Positions 48,345 to 57,462 of a DNA stretch of 64,000 bases are shown here, piece by piece (position 1 is the first letter of the stretch; each line of letters opens with the position of its first letter). A program made the position numbers and the translations under genes. The stretch covers positions 1 through 64,000 of the forward strand of contig JAIXHQ010000016.1 of the NCBI GenBank assembly GCA_030145715.1. The letters run 5' to 3'. Origin of the DNA: Sphingopyxis sp. Lineage in GTDB: Bacteria > Pseudomonadota > Alphaproteobacteria > Sphingomonadales > Sphingomonadaceae. A model generated the notes under the pieces. It saw only the letters and a program-made list of their open reading frames with translations. It was not told where the DNA came from and searched no databases.

Positions 48345-49331
48345 ATGAGCGAGCTGATCGACATTTTTCGGGCCTTCGCGGACCCGACGCGATTGCGAGT
48401 CGTGGCGCTTTTACGTGAAATGGAACTGGCGATCGGCGAATTGGCGGCCGTTCTGGACCAAAGCCAGCCGCGCGTTTCGCGCCATGTCCGGATCCTTGTC
48501 GACGCGGGCATCGTCGAACGGCGGCGCGAAGGAAGCTGGGTTTTCCTGCGGATCGTCAACGATGGGGCCATTGCGGACATCATCGCGCAGGCTGAAAAAT
48601 GGCCATTTTCGCCGCGTGAGGCGCGGGTTATCGCGCATGATACGCGGCGGTTGACCGCCGTGCGCGACGAGCGGGCGGCGGTTGCCGAACGTTATTTCGC
48701 CGAACATGCCGCCGAATGGGACGCGATCCGTTCGCGCCATGTCGCGGAAAGCGAGGTTGAGGCCGCGATGCTGGCGATGATGCACAATCGCCGTCTGGGC
48801 CATCTGCTCGATATTGGAACCGGCACCGGCCGGATGGCGGAAATCTTTGCGCCGACGGCGCGCCGGATCACCGCGCTCGATCGCAGTCCTGAAATGTTGC
48901 GCATCGCGCGGGCGAAGCTGGCGAGCCAGCCGGTGCCCGTCGACCTGGTGCAGGGGGATTTTCTGAATCTGCCGGTCGCCGATGCTTGCATCGACACGAT
49001 CGTCATCCACCAGGCGCTGCATTTCGCGCACGAACCCGACCGCGTGATCGCCGAGGCGAGCCGCGTTCTGCGTGGCGGCGGGCATTTGCTGGTCGTCGAT
49101 TTCGCGCCGCATGAGGATGAAGGGCTGCGCAGCCTTGCCGCCCACGCGCGCCTGGGCTTTTCGGACGCGCAGATCCGCGGCTGGTTCGCATCGTCGGGAT
49201 TGCTGCTCGAAACGGCGCAGACGCTGGAGGGCGGGGAACTGGCGGTGAAGCTATGGCTTGGCCGCCGCCGCAGCGACGAAGATCAAAATCCCGCCATCGA
49301 GGGCGGGCAGAATAAAAGGCTTGCCGCATGA
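48345..49331 (+). CDS. ArsR-family HTH fused to SAM-dependent methyltransferase domain (SahR-like)
   Basis: N-term IFRAFADPTRLRVVALLREMELAIGELAAVLDQSQPRVSRHVRIL; C-term HLLDIGTGTGRMAEIFAP...DLVQGDFLNLPV; overlaps metF start. Confidence 0.9.
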   Translation: MSELIDIFRAFADPTRLRVVALLREMELAIGELAAVLDQSQPRVSRHVRILVDAGIVERRREGSWVFLRIVNDGAIADIIAQAEKWPFSPREARVIAHDTRRLTAVRDERAAVAERYFAEHAAEWDAIRSRHVAESEVEAAMLAMMHNRRLGHLLDIGTGTGRMAEIFAPTARRITALDRSPEMLRIARAKLASQPVPVDLVQGDFLNLPVADACIDTIVIHQALHFAHEPDRVIAEASRVLRGGGHLLVVDFAPHEDEGLRSLAAHARLGFSDAQIRGWFASSGLLLETAQTLEGGELAVKLWLGRRRSDEDQNPAIEGGQNKRLAA

Positions 49332-50269
49332 CGTCGAACTTGAATCTGCTGGCAGAGGCGCGCCGCGCGGCGGCATCGCCGCTCTTTGCCAATCTCGAAG
49401 GCGATATTGGCGTCAGCTTCGAATTTTTCCCGCCAAAGACCGAGAAGATGGAAGCCCAACTGTGGGACACGTTCCGCACGCTCGAACCGCTGGGGCCGAG
49501 CTTTGTGTCGGTCACCTATGGCGCGGGCGGCTCGACGCGGGAGCGGACCCACGCGACGGTCGCGCGAATCGCCGCCGAAAGCCATGTTCCGCCCGCCGCG
49601 CACCTGACCTGTGTCGAGGCATCGCGGACCGAAATCGACGAGGTCGCACAGGCTTATTGGGACGCGGGCGTACGGCATATCGTCGCGCTGCGCGGCGATA
49701 TGCCGGGTGGAGCGCCCTATCGCGCGCATCCCGACGGCTATGCTAACGCGATCGAACTGGTCGCGGGGTTAAAGGCGATCGCGCCGTTCGACATCTCGGT
49801 CGCCGCCTATCCCGAGGTGCATCCCGATGCGAGCTGTGCCGAGGCCGACCTCGACAATCTGAAGCGCAAGCTCGATGCCGGGGCAACGCGGGCGATCACG
49901 CAATTCTTCTTTTCGCCCGAAGCCTTTTTGCGTTTTCGCGATTCCGCCGTTGCGGCCGGGATAGAGGCACCGATCCTCCCCGGCATCCTGCCCGTGTCCA
50001 ATGTGTCGCAGACGCGGCGCATGGCCGATATGTGCGGCACGGCGATCCCCAGCTGGATGGTGTCATTGTTCGATGGGCTGGACGATCTGCCCGCCGCGCG
50101 CCAACTCGTCGCCGCGACGGTGGCCGCCGAAATGTGCCGCCGCCTTTATGCGGGCGGGGTGCGCGATTTTCATTTCTATACGCTCAACCGGGCCGAACTC
50201 AGCTATGCCATCTGCCACCTGCTCGGGCTGCGGCCGGCGGCGGCCCCAGCAACGGAGAAAGCCGCATGA
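49328..50269 (+). CDS. metF: Methylenetetrahydrofolate reductase
   Basis: VSFEFFPPKTEKMEAQLW, VTYGAGGSTRERTHATV, HLTCVEASR, ALRGDMP, HFYTLNR. Confidence 0.95.
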   Translation: MTSNLNLLAEARRAAASPLFANLEGDIGVSFEFFPPKTEKMEAQLWDTFRTLEPLGPSFVSVTYGAGGSTRERTHATVARIAAESHVPPAAHLTCVEASRTEIDEVAQAYWDAGVRHIVALRGDMPGGAPYRAHPDGYANAIELVAGLKAIAPFDISVAAYPEVHPDASCAEADLDNLKRKLDAGATRAITQFFFSPEAFLRFRDSAVAAGIEAPILPGILPVSNVSQTRRMADMCGTAIPSWMVSLFDGLDDLPAARQLVAATVAAEMCRRLYAGGVRDFHFYTLNRAELSYAICHLLGLRPAAAPATEKAA

Positions 50270-51315
50270 CAAGCGCACGAGAAGCCCTGACGGCGGCGGC
50301 AAGGGAGCGCATCCTGCTGACCGACGGCGGCTGGGGAACGCAGATCCAGTTGAGGAAACTGACCGAGGCCTGTTATGCCGGGTCGCTCGGTCTGTCGCAC
50401 GATCAGAAGGGCAATAACGATATTCTGGCGCTGACGCGGCCCGATGTCGTCACCGCGATCGGAGAGGCCTATCTGGCGGCGGGGTCGGACATCGTATCGA
50501 CCAACACTTTCAGCGCCAACCGCATCAGCCAGGCCGATTATGGCGCCGAGCATCTGGTCGCCGACATCAATCATGAAAGCGCGCGCCTGGGCCGCGAAAC
50601 CGCGGTCAAATATGAAGGCATCGATGGCCGTCGCCGCTTTGTCGCCGGTGCGGTCGGTCCGACCAACAAGACCCTGTCGCTGTCGCCCGACGTCAACAAT
50701 CCCGGTTTTCGCGAGATCGATTTCGACGAACTGAAGGCCGTCTATCTGGATCAGGTCGTGGCGCTGGCCGAAGGGGGCGCCGATTTCATCCTGATCGAGA
50801 CGATCTTTGACACGCTGAACGCCAAGGCCGGTATCGCGGCGACGCTGGAGGCCGAGGCAAAGGTCGGGCGCGAACTGCCGCTGATGATTTCGATGACGTT
50901 GACCGACCTGTCGGGCCGCAATCTGTCGGGTCATACGGTCGAGGCATTCTGGTATGCGGTGCGTCATGCAAAGCCGCTGACGATCGGCCTGAACTGTTCG
51001 TTCGGCGCGGCGCAGCTTCGCCCGCATGTGCGGGTCTTGTCCGACATCGCCGACGCGCTGGTGATGGTCTATCCCAACGCCGGTCTGCCCAATGAACTGG
51101 GCGAATATGACGAGATGCCCGACACGACGGCGGCGCTCGTCCGCGAATGGGCCGAACAGGGGCAGGTGAATATATTGGGCGGCTGCTGCGGTTCGACGCC
51201 CGCGCATATCGCCGCGATGGCAAAGGCCGTTCAAGGGCTGGCGCCGCGCGCGATTCCCGACGTCCCGGTGCGAACGCGGCTTGCCGGACTTGAACCGTTC
51301 ACCATGGCAGCATGA
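50266..51315 (+). CDS. metH: Methionine synthase, homocysteine-binding module (split MetH, part 1)
   Basis: [52 protein letters not shown] (zinc Cys). Confidence 0.93.
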   Translation: MTSAREALTAAARERILLTDGGWGTQIQLRKLTEACYAGSLGLSHDQKGNNDILALTRPDVVTAIGEAYLAAGSDIVSTNTFSANRISQADYGAEHLVADINHESARLGRETAVKYEGIDGRRRFVAGAVGPTNKTLSLSPDVNNPGFREIDFDELKAVYLDQVVALAEGGADFILIETIFDTLNAKAGIAATLEAEAKVGRELPLMISMTLTDLSGRNLSGHTVEAFWYAVRHAKPLTIGLNCSFGAAQLRPHVRVLSDIADALVMVYPNAGLPNELGEYDEMPDTTAALVREWAEQGQVNILGGCCGSTPAHIAAMAKAVQGLAPRAIPDVPVRTRLAGLEPFTMAA

Positions 51316-51471
51316 CCAATCCGCCTCCCTTGGTTTTTGGGGGAGGGGCAACGATAGTTGGTCCGGCATCGCCGGGCCTTTAGTCAAGCGGGGTGCGGAC
51401 TTTCGCCCTTGCACCGCGCGCACAGACCTCATCCCAACCCCTGTCCTGAGGGCGAGGGGCTTGAAAAGAAG

Positions 51472-54099
51472 ATGATGACCGAAACCTCCTCCGCCTCTTC
51501 CAGCTTCGTCAATATCGGCGAGCGGACCAACGTCACCGGATCGGCGGCGTTCAAGAAGCTCATCCTCGCCGACGATTATGCGGCGGCGGTTGAAGTCGCG
51601 CGCCAGCAGGTCGAAAATGGCGCGCAGGTCATCGACGTCAACATGGACGAGGGCCTGCTCGACGCCGAATATGCGATGACGACCTTTTTGAAGCTGATCG
51701 CCGCCGAACCCGACATCGCGCGCATCCCGGTGATGATCGACAGTTCGAAATGGGACGTGATCGAAGCCGGCCTGAAATGCGTCCCCGGCAAGCCGATCGT
51801 CAATTCGATCAGCATGAAGGAAGGCGAGGAGCCGTTCCTGGCGCACGCCCGCAAATGCATGGCCTATGGTGCGGCGGTCGTCGTCATGGCGTTCGACGAG
51901 GTTGGACAGGCCGACACCAAGGACCGCAAGATCGAGATTTGCGAGCGCGCCTACAAGCTGCTCATGACCATCGGCTTTCCGCCGGAAGACATCATCTTTG
52001 ATCCCAATGTCTTCGCCGTGGCGACGGGGCTGGAAGAACATGACAATTATGCGGTCGATTTCATCGAGGCGGTAAAGGAAATCCGTATCCGCTGTCCGCA
52101 CGTCCATTTTTCGGGCGGGTTGTCGAACCTGTCGTTCGGTTTTCGCGGCAACGAGGTCGTGCGCCGCGCGATGCACAGTGTATTCCTCTATTATGCGATC
52201 CCCGCCGGGCTGGACATGGCGATCGTCAACGCGGGGCAGCTCGACGTCTATGACACGATCGATCCCGAACTGCGGCGGGCGGTCGAGGATGTCGTGCTCA
52301 ACCGCAAGGTCGAAGGGGAGGCTGAAAGCCCCACCGAACGCCTGATCGCGCTCGCCGAACGCTATAAGGGCACCAGCGCCGCGCAGGAAAAGGCTGCCGA
52401 GGAATGGCGCGGGTGGGAAGTGCGCAAGCGGCTTGAACATGCGCTGGTCAAGGGAATCGACGCCTATGTCGTCGACGATACCGAGGAAATGCGCCAGATG
52501 CTGCCGCGTCCGATCGAGGTGATCGAGGGGCCATTGATGGACGGGATGAACGTCGTCGGCGACCTGTTCGGATCGGGCAAGATGTTCCTGCCACAGGTGG
52601 TCAAGTCGGCGCGCGTGATGAAAAAGGCGGTCGCGCATCTGTTGCCCTTTATCGAGGCGGCGAAGGAGCCGGGCGCGAAGGGCAAGGGCAAGGTCGTGAT
52701 GGCGACCGTGAAGGGCGACGTCCACGACATCGGCAAGAATATCGTCGGCGTCGTGCTTCAGTGCAACGGGTTCGAAATCGTCGATCTGGGCGTGATGGTG
52801 CCCTGGTCAAAGATACTCGAAGCGGCCAACGAGAATGACGCCGATATGATCGGCCTGTCGGGGCTTATCACGCCTTCGCTGGACGAGATGGTGACGGTGG
52901 CCGAGGAAATGCAGCGCGCGGGGATGACGATGCCGCTGTTGATCGGCGGCGCGACGACGTCAAAGGTCCATACCGCGCTGCGCATCGATCCGGCGTATAA
53001 GGGGCCCGTTCTGCACGTCCTTGACGCGAGCCGCGCGGTCGGCGTTGCGACCGCCCTGGTCAGCGACACCGGGCGCGACGCTTATGTAAAAAGTTACAAG
53101 GACGATTATGAACATGTCCGCGACGTGCGCGCGGGCAAGGGCCAAACGGCCCTGATTTCGATCGAGGCCGCGCGCGCCAACGGCTTCAAGATCGACGATC
53201 AGATCCGGCCGTTCCAGCCGGAAAGGCCGGGCCTTCATGTTTTCGACAATTGGGACCTTGCCGAACTCGCCGAATGGATCGACTGGACGCCCTTTTTTCG
53301 TGCGTGGGAACTGGCGGGCAATTACCCGGCGATCCTGACCGACGCGGTGGTCGGGGAGAGCGCGACCAGCCTTTATAACGACGCCCGCGCGATGCTCGAC
53401 CGGATTATCGGCGAAGGCTGGCTGACGGCGCGCGGCGTCGTGGCGCTGTGGCCGTGCCGCCGCGAAGGCGACGATGTGATCGTCCATATCGAAGAAACGC
53501 AGCAGGATGTCCGTTTGCCGTTCCTGCGCCAGCAGATTGCCAAGCGTGAAGGTCGCCCCAACATGTGCCTGGCCGATTTCATCAGCCATGATGGCGACTG
53601 GATCGGCGGATTTTCGGTCGCGATTCACGGCATCGAGCCGCATCTGGCGCGTTTCAAGGCGGCGCACGACGATTATAACGACATATTGCTGAAGGCGCTG
53701 GCAGACCGTTTCGCAGAGGCTTTCGCAGAGCGGCTTCACGCGCATGTGCGAACCGATCTGTGGGGCTATGCGCCGGGCGAGCAATTGACCCCGGAAGCGA
53801 TCATCCGCGAGGAATATAGGGGTATTCGCCCCGCGCCCGGTTATCCGGCATGTCCCGACCACAGCCTGAAGCCGATCCTGTTCGACCTGCTCGACGCGGG
53901 CAGGACGTCGGGCGCGGTCCTGACCGAAAGCTTTGCGATGCTGCCGACCGCGGCCGTGTCGGGTTTCTATTTCGGTCATCCCGATGCGAGCTATTTCGGC
54001 GTTGCGCGGGTGGGGCCGGATCAGCTTGCCGAATATGCGGTGCGGCGCGGCGTCGACCTTGATACCGCGACCCGCTGGCTGCGGCCCAATCTGGATTGA
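51472..54099 (+). CDS. metH: Methionine synthase, folate/B12-binding/activation modules (split MetH, part 2)
   Basis: [54 protein letters not shown]. Confidence 0.95.
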   Translation: MMTETSSASSSFVNIGERTNVTGSAAFKKLILADDYAAAVEVARQQVENGAQVIDVNMDEGLLDAEYAMTTFLKLIAAEPDIARIPVMIDSSKWDVIEAGLKCVPGKPIVNSISMKEGEEPFLAHARKCMAYGAAVVVMAFDEVGQADTKDRKIEICERAYKLLMTIGFPPEDIIFDPNVFAVATGLEEHDNYAVDFIEAVKEIRIRCPHVHFSGGLSNLSFGFRGNEVVRRAMHSVFLYYAIPAGLDMAIVNAGQLDVYDTIDPELRRAVEDVVLNRKVEGEAESPTERLIALAERYKGTSAAQEKAAEEWRGWEVRKRLEHALVKGIDAYVVDDTEEMRQMLPRPIEVIEGPLMDGMNVVGDLFGSGKMFLPQVVKSARVMKKAVAHLLPFIEAAKEPGAKGKGKVVMATVKGDVHDIGKNIVGVVLQCNGFEIVDLGVMVPWSKILEAANENDADMIGLSGLITPSLDEMVTVAEEMQRAGMTMPLLIGGATTSKVHTALRIDPAYKGPVLHVLDASRAVGVATALVSDTGRDAYVKSYKDDYEHVRDVRAGKGQTALISIEAARANGFKIDDQIRPFQPERPGLHVFDNWDLAELAEWIDWTPFFRAWELAGNYPAILTDAVVGESATSLYNDARAMLDRIIGEGWLTARGVVALWPCRREGDDVIVHIEETQQDVRLPFLRQQIAKREGRPNMCLADFISHDGDWIGGFSVAIHGIEPHLARFKAAHDDYNDILLKALADRFAEAFAERLHAHVRTDLWGYAPGEQLTPEAIIREEYRGIRPAPGYPACPDHSLKPILFDLLDAGRTSGAVLTESFAMLPTAAVSGFYFGHPDASYFGVARVGPDQLAEYAVRRGVDLDTATRWLRPNLD

Positions 54100-54239
54100 G
54101 TTTGGCGTAGCGGGGTGTTTCCGACCTTTCGGGTGGAAAGACAGTAAGGCTTCTCGGCTTTTTGTCCGATAATGGGACATGTTGCCGATTAACCAGCTTC
54201 ACGAACGACTACGTCCCCGCGACCGTCTATAATCTCCCC

Positions 54240-55199
54240 ATGCTCAAAACGATCCTCCATCGGCCGCTGCTGCCGCTGCTCGCTCTCCCCCTGCTTCTTG
54301 CGCCGCTGCCGCTGCCCGCGCAGTCGGGGGCGGGGGCCTATGTCTTGGCCGAAAATGGCCGCAGCTTTGGACGGTTGCAGGATGCCGTCGATGCGATCGG
54401 CGAGGGTGAGGGGACGATCCGCGTCGCCCCCGGCTATCACCGCGACTGCGCCGTGCAGACCGCCGGCCGGATCGCCTTTGTCGCCGCCGAACCGGGGCGC
54501 GCGGTTTTCGACGGCGTTACCTGCGAAGGCAAGGCGGCGCTCGTGCTGCGCGGCGGGGGCGCCCGCGTCGACGGACTGGTGTTTCAGAACATGCGTGTCC
54601 CCGACGGAAACGGAGCGGGCATACGCCTCGAACAAAGCGACCTCGACGTCGTCAACAGCCTGTTCCGCACCAGCGAGCAGGGAATTCTGACCGCCGACGA
54701 TTCGGATGCGACGTTGACGATTGACCGTTCGACCTTCTCGCGCCTGGGCCGTTGCGATCGCGGCCTCAGTTGCGCGCACAGCGTCTATACCGGCCTGTAC
54801 GGCCGCGTGGTGGTAACCCGTACGCGCTTTGAAAAGGGCAGCGGCGGCCATTATCTGAAGACGCGCGCGGTCACCGTGGACGTCAATGACAATAGTTTCG
54901 ACGACACGCAGGGGACGGGCACCAATTACATGATCGACCTGCCTTCGGGTTCGACCGGCCGCGTCGTCAACAACCTGCTGATCCAAGGGCGCGACAAGGA
55001 AAATTATTCGGCGTTGATCGCCGTTGCGGCCGAGGACCGGACCAATCCGTCGCGCGGCCTGGTGATCGAGGGCAACCGCGCCAGCCTGCCCGCCGGTATG
55101 GGGCGCAAATCGGCATTTGTCGCCGACTGGAGCGGTGAAGCCTTGGCGATTGGACAGAATGAACTGGGCGCGGGTCTGACGCGCTTTGAAAAGCGATAG
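54240..55199 (+). CDS. Secreted right-handed parallel beta-helix repeat protein
   Basis: Signal peptide MLKTILHRPLLPLLALPLLLAPLPLPAQS; repeated short beta-strand pattern (GIRLEQSDLDVVNSLFRTSEQGILTADDSDATLTIDRSTFSRLG). Confidence 0.75.
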   Translation: MLKTILHRPLLPLLALPLLLAPLPLPAQSGAGAYVLAENGRSFGRLQDAVDAIGEGEGTIRVAPGYHRDCAVQTAGRIAFVAAEPGRAVFDGVTCEGKAALVLRGGGARVDGLVFQNMRVPDGNGAGIRLEQSDLDVVNSLFRTSEQGILTADDSDATLTIDRSTFSRLGRCDRGLSCAHSVYTGLYGRVVVTRTRFEKGSGGHYLKTRAVTVDVNDNSFDDTQGTGTNYMIDLPSGSTGRVVNNLLIQGRDKENYSALIAVAAEDRTNPSRGLVIEGNRASLPAGMGRKSAFVADWSGEALAIGQNELGAGLTRFEKR

Positions 55200-55203
55200 G
55201 GTC

Positions 55204-55710
55204 TTACGCCTCGCCGCGGGTTTCGATCAACGACGCGGCGAGGGCCTCGGCGGGCGTCTTGCCGCCCCATAACACGAACTGGAACACCGGATAAAAGCGT
55301 TCGCACTCGTCGATCGCGCTTTCGATCAGCGTTTCGGCAAGGTCGAGAGGCAATCCGGCATCGCTGCCCAGCAACATGCCATGACGAAAAAGAATGGTCC
55401 CGCTGTTCGACCATAGTTCGAAATGGCCGAGCCACAATTGCTCGTTTATCATCGCCAGCGCCTCGTGCGCGACGGTGCGCTTGTCCTCGACGACCCGGAT
55501 GTCGGGAAAGGCGAGCAGTTGAACGACACCGTCGTCGGCGCGCCACACAGCGCGCAGTTCATAAGTGGTCCAGCTACCCTGCGCCGTCGCGACGATTTCG
55601 TCCTCGCCCACCATTTCGTGCGGCCAGTCGTGCGCGGCGAAATAGGACGCCAGCATCTCCATCGGCGCGGCGTCCTGATTGTCTTCGTCGTCGTAAATAT
55701 CGTCGCTCAT
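55204..55710 (-). CDS. YbjN domain-containing protein
   Basis: ELRAVWRADDGVVQLLAFPDIRV...WLGHFELWSNSGTILFRHGMLL. Confidence 0.8.
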   Translation of the reverse strand: MSDDIYDDEDNQDAAPMEMLASYFAAHDWPHEMVGEDEIVATAQGSWTTYELRAVWRADDGVVQLLAFPDIRVVEDKRTVAHEALAMINEQLWLGHFELWSNSGTILFRHGMLLGSDAGLPLDLAETLIESAIDECERFYPVFQFVLWGGKTPAEALAASLIETRGEA

Positions 55711-55789
55711 GCGGGCGGCTTTAGCCGGTGTGGGCCAAGGTTGCGAGTCCGCAAAAGACGGCGATCCCCCACAATCGCGGGGTGAAATA

Positions 55790-56077
55790 TTATTTGGCTC
55801 TGGGCTTGGCAGCCGGCTTGGGCGACGGGGCGGGTTTGGCCGCACCCTCCAGCTTGTCGAGCCGGGCCTTTAACGCTTCGGCTTCGGCCCGCGCGGTCGC
55901 GGCCATCTGCTTTACCGCCTCAAATTCCTCGCGGCTGACGAAATCCATGCGGCCGACAAATTCCTTGGCGCGCTCCCGCATGGCGGCTTCGGCTTCGCGG
56001 CCCGCGCCGGCGACGGTCCCGGCGATGCCGTTCACCATCTTGGCCAGATCGTCGAAAATGCGGTTCTCGCTCTGCAT
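55790..56077 (-). CDS. ubiK: Accessory factor UbiK family protein (BMFP)
   Basis: MQSENRIFDDLAKMVNGIAGT...MDFVSREEFEAVKQMAATARAE...LKARLDKLEG. Confidence 0.85.
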   Translation of the reverse strand: MQSENRIFDDLAKMVNGIAGTVAGAGREAEAAMRERAKEFVGRMDFVSREEFEAVKQMAATARAEAEALKARLDKLEGAAKPAPSPKPAAKPRAK

Positions 56078-56113
56078 ATCAAATTCCTTCGTCGGGCGAT
56101 TCGCCCCTTGCTG

Positions 56114-56665
56114 TCACCGTATCTGGGTACTCGCGGCGGCGGGAACAAGGGTTTCCGCGTCGGGGTTGCGCTGGTCGATCTGGAAATTCAGGATCGTCGC
56201 AAAGGACAACCACACCATGTAGGGCACCAGCAGCCAGGCCGCCGCCTTGCGGATCGGGGCAAAGGCAAAGGTGGTCGCGATCGTGACCATCAGAATGAAG
56301 ATGATAAGATAAAGCGCGCTGCTGACCTGATGCTGGCCAAAGAACAGCGGCGACCAGGCGAAATTGGCGAGCAATTGGACGAAGAACAGCAACAGGGCGA
56401 ATCCGCGCCCTTTCGCGCCGCGCGCGTGGAGGATCATCGCGAGCGACAGGCCCAGCATGATATAGAGGATCGGCCAGACGGTGCCGAAGACCCAGCCGGG
56501 CGGCGTTATCGGGGGCAGGTCGAGCGAGGCGAACCAGCGATTGTCATAGCCGCTGTTCGACATCATGCCCATCAGGCTGCCGATCAGGACGATTGCCGGA
56601 ACGGTGACGAGCGCCCAGCGCAAATAAGACATGCGTAGCTGGCCTTGGGTCGCAATCTCGCTCAT
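56114..56665 (-). CDS. TspO/MBR family protein
   Basis: WFASLDLPPITPPGWVFGTVWPILYIMLG...NFAWSPLFFGQHQ...LLVPYMVWLSFATILNFQI. Confidence 0.93.
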   Translation of the reverse strand: MSEIATQGQLRMSYLRWALVTVPAIVLIGSLMGMMSNSGYDNRWFASLDLPPITPPGWVFGTVWPILYIMLGLSLAMILHARGAKGRGFALLLFFVQLLANFAWSPLFFGQHQVSSALYLIIFILMVTIATTFAFAPIRKAAAWLLVPYMVWLSFATILNFQIDQRNPDAETLVPAAASTQIR

Positions 56666-56721
56666 TTGCCTGATCCCTTTGATTCTGCGTATTCAGGGTG
56701 TTGCGGTTGCGGCGTTCAGCG

Positions 56722-57462
56722 TCAAGCGGCTCGCTTTGTCGCGGCGATCAGAAATTCGATATTTCCTTCGGGCCCGGTGATCGGGCTTTCGATCAGATCG
56801 ACGATCTCCCAACCTTCGCCGACAAGCCAGTCGCGCACGTCGCCGCAGACGCGCGCATGGACAGCGGCATCGCGCACGACGCCTTTCTTGCCCACTTCAT
56901 GGCGTTCAGCCTCGAACTGCGGCTTGATGAGCGCGACCAGGCGAGCGCCGTCCTTTGCAAAGGACAGGGGCACGGGCAAAACCTTTGCGAGCGCGATAAA
57001 GCTGGCGTCGCACACGATCAGATCGACCGGTTCGGGAATATGGGCGCTTGTCAGGATGCGCGCACTCGTCTGTTCGTGGACGATGACGCGGTCATCCTGT
57101 CGCAATTTCCACGCGAGTTGGTTCGTGCCCGAATCAACCGCATAGACGCGCGCCGCATCCCGGCTCAGCAGCACGTCGGTAAAGCCGCCCGTCGACGATC
57201 CGACATCGATCGCGACAATATCCGTCACGTCCCAGCCGAGATGGACCAGCGCATGGTCCAGCTTGATCCCGCCGCGCGACACCCATGGGTGGTCGCGGCC
57301 CTTCACGCTGACCTCTGCATCGGCGGCGATCTGCTGGCCGGCCTTGTCTATCTTGCGGTCGCCGACGAACGCCAGCCCGGCAAGGATCAGCGCCTGCGCC
57401 CGCGTCCGGCTTTCGGCAAGACCGCGATCGACGAGCAACTGGTCGGCGCGCTGCTTTGCCAT
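56722..57462 (-). CDS. tlyA: TlyA family RNA methyltransferase / hemolysin
   Basis: RADQLLVDRGLAESRTRAQALILAG (S4), DVGSSTGGFTDVLL, LIKPQFEAERHEVGKKGVVRD. Confidence 0.95.
   Translation of the reverse strand: MAKQRADQLLVDRGLAESRTRAQALILAGLAFVGDRKIDKAGQQIAADAEVSVKGRDHPWVSRGGIKLDHALVHLGWDVTDIVAIDVGSSTGGFTDVLLSRDAARVYAVDSGTNQLAWKLRQDDRVIVHEQTSARILTSAHIPEPVDLIVCDASFIALAKVLPVPLSFAKDGARLVALIKPQFEAERHEVGKKGVVRDAAVHARVCGDVRDWLVGEGWEIVDLIESPITGPEGNIEFLIAATKRAA

Noticed and set aside
50203-52725. 840-aa - ORF opposite metH
   Set aside because: Antisense shadow ORF spanning two sense genes.
54110-54200. tgggacatgttgcc as a possible sigma-54 promoter before the beta-helix gene
   Set aside because: Spacing between GG and GC is 8 nt instead of the required 10.
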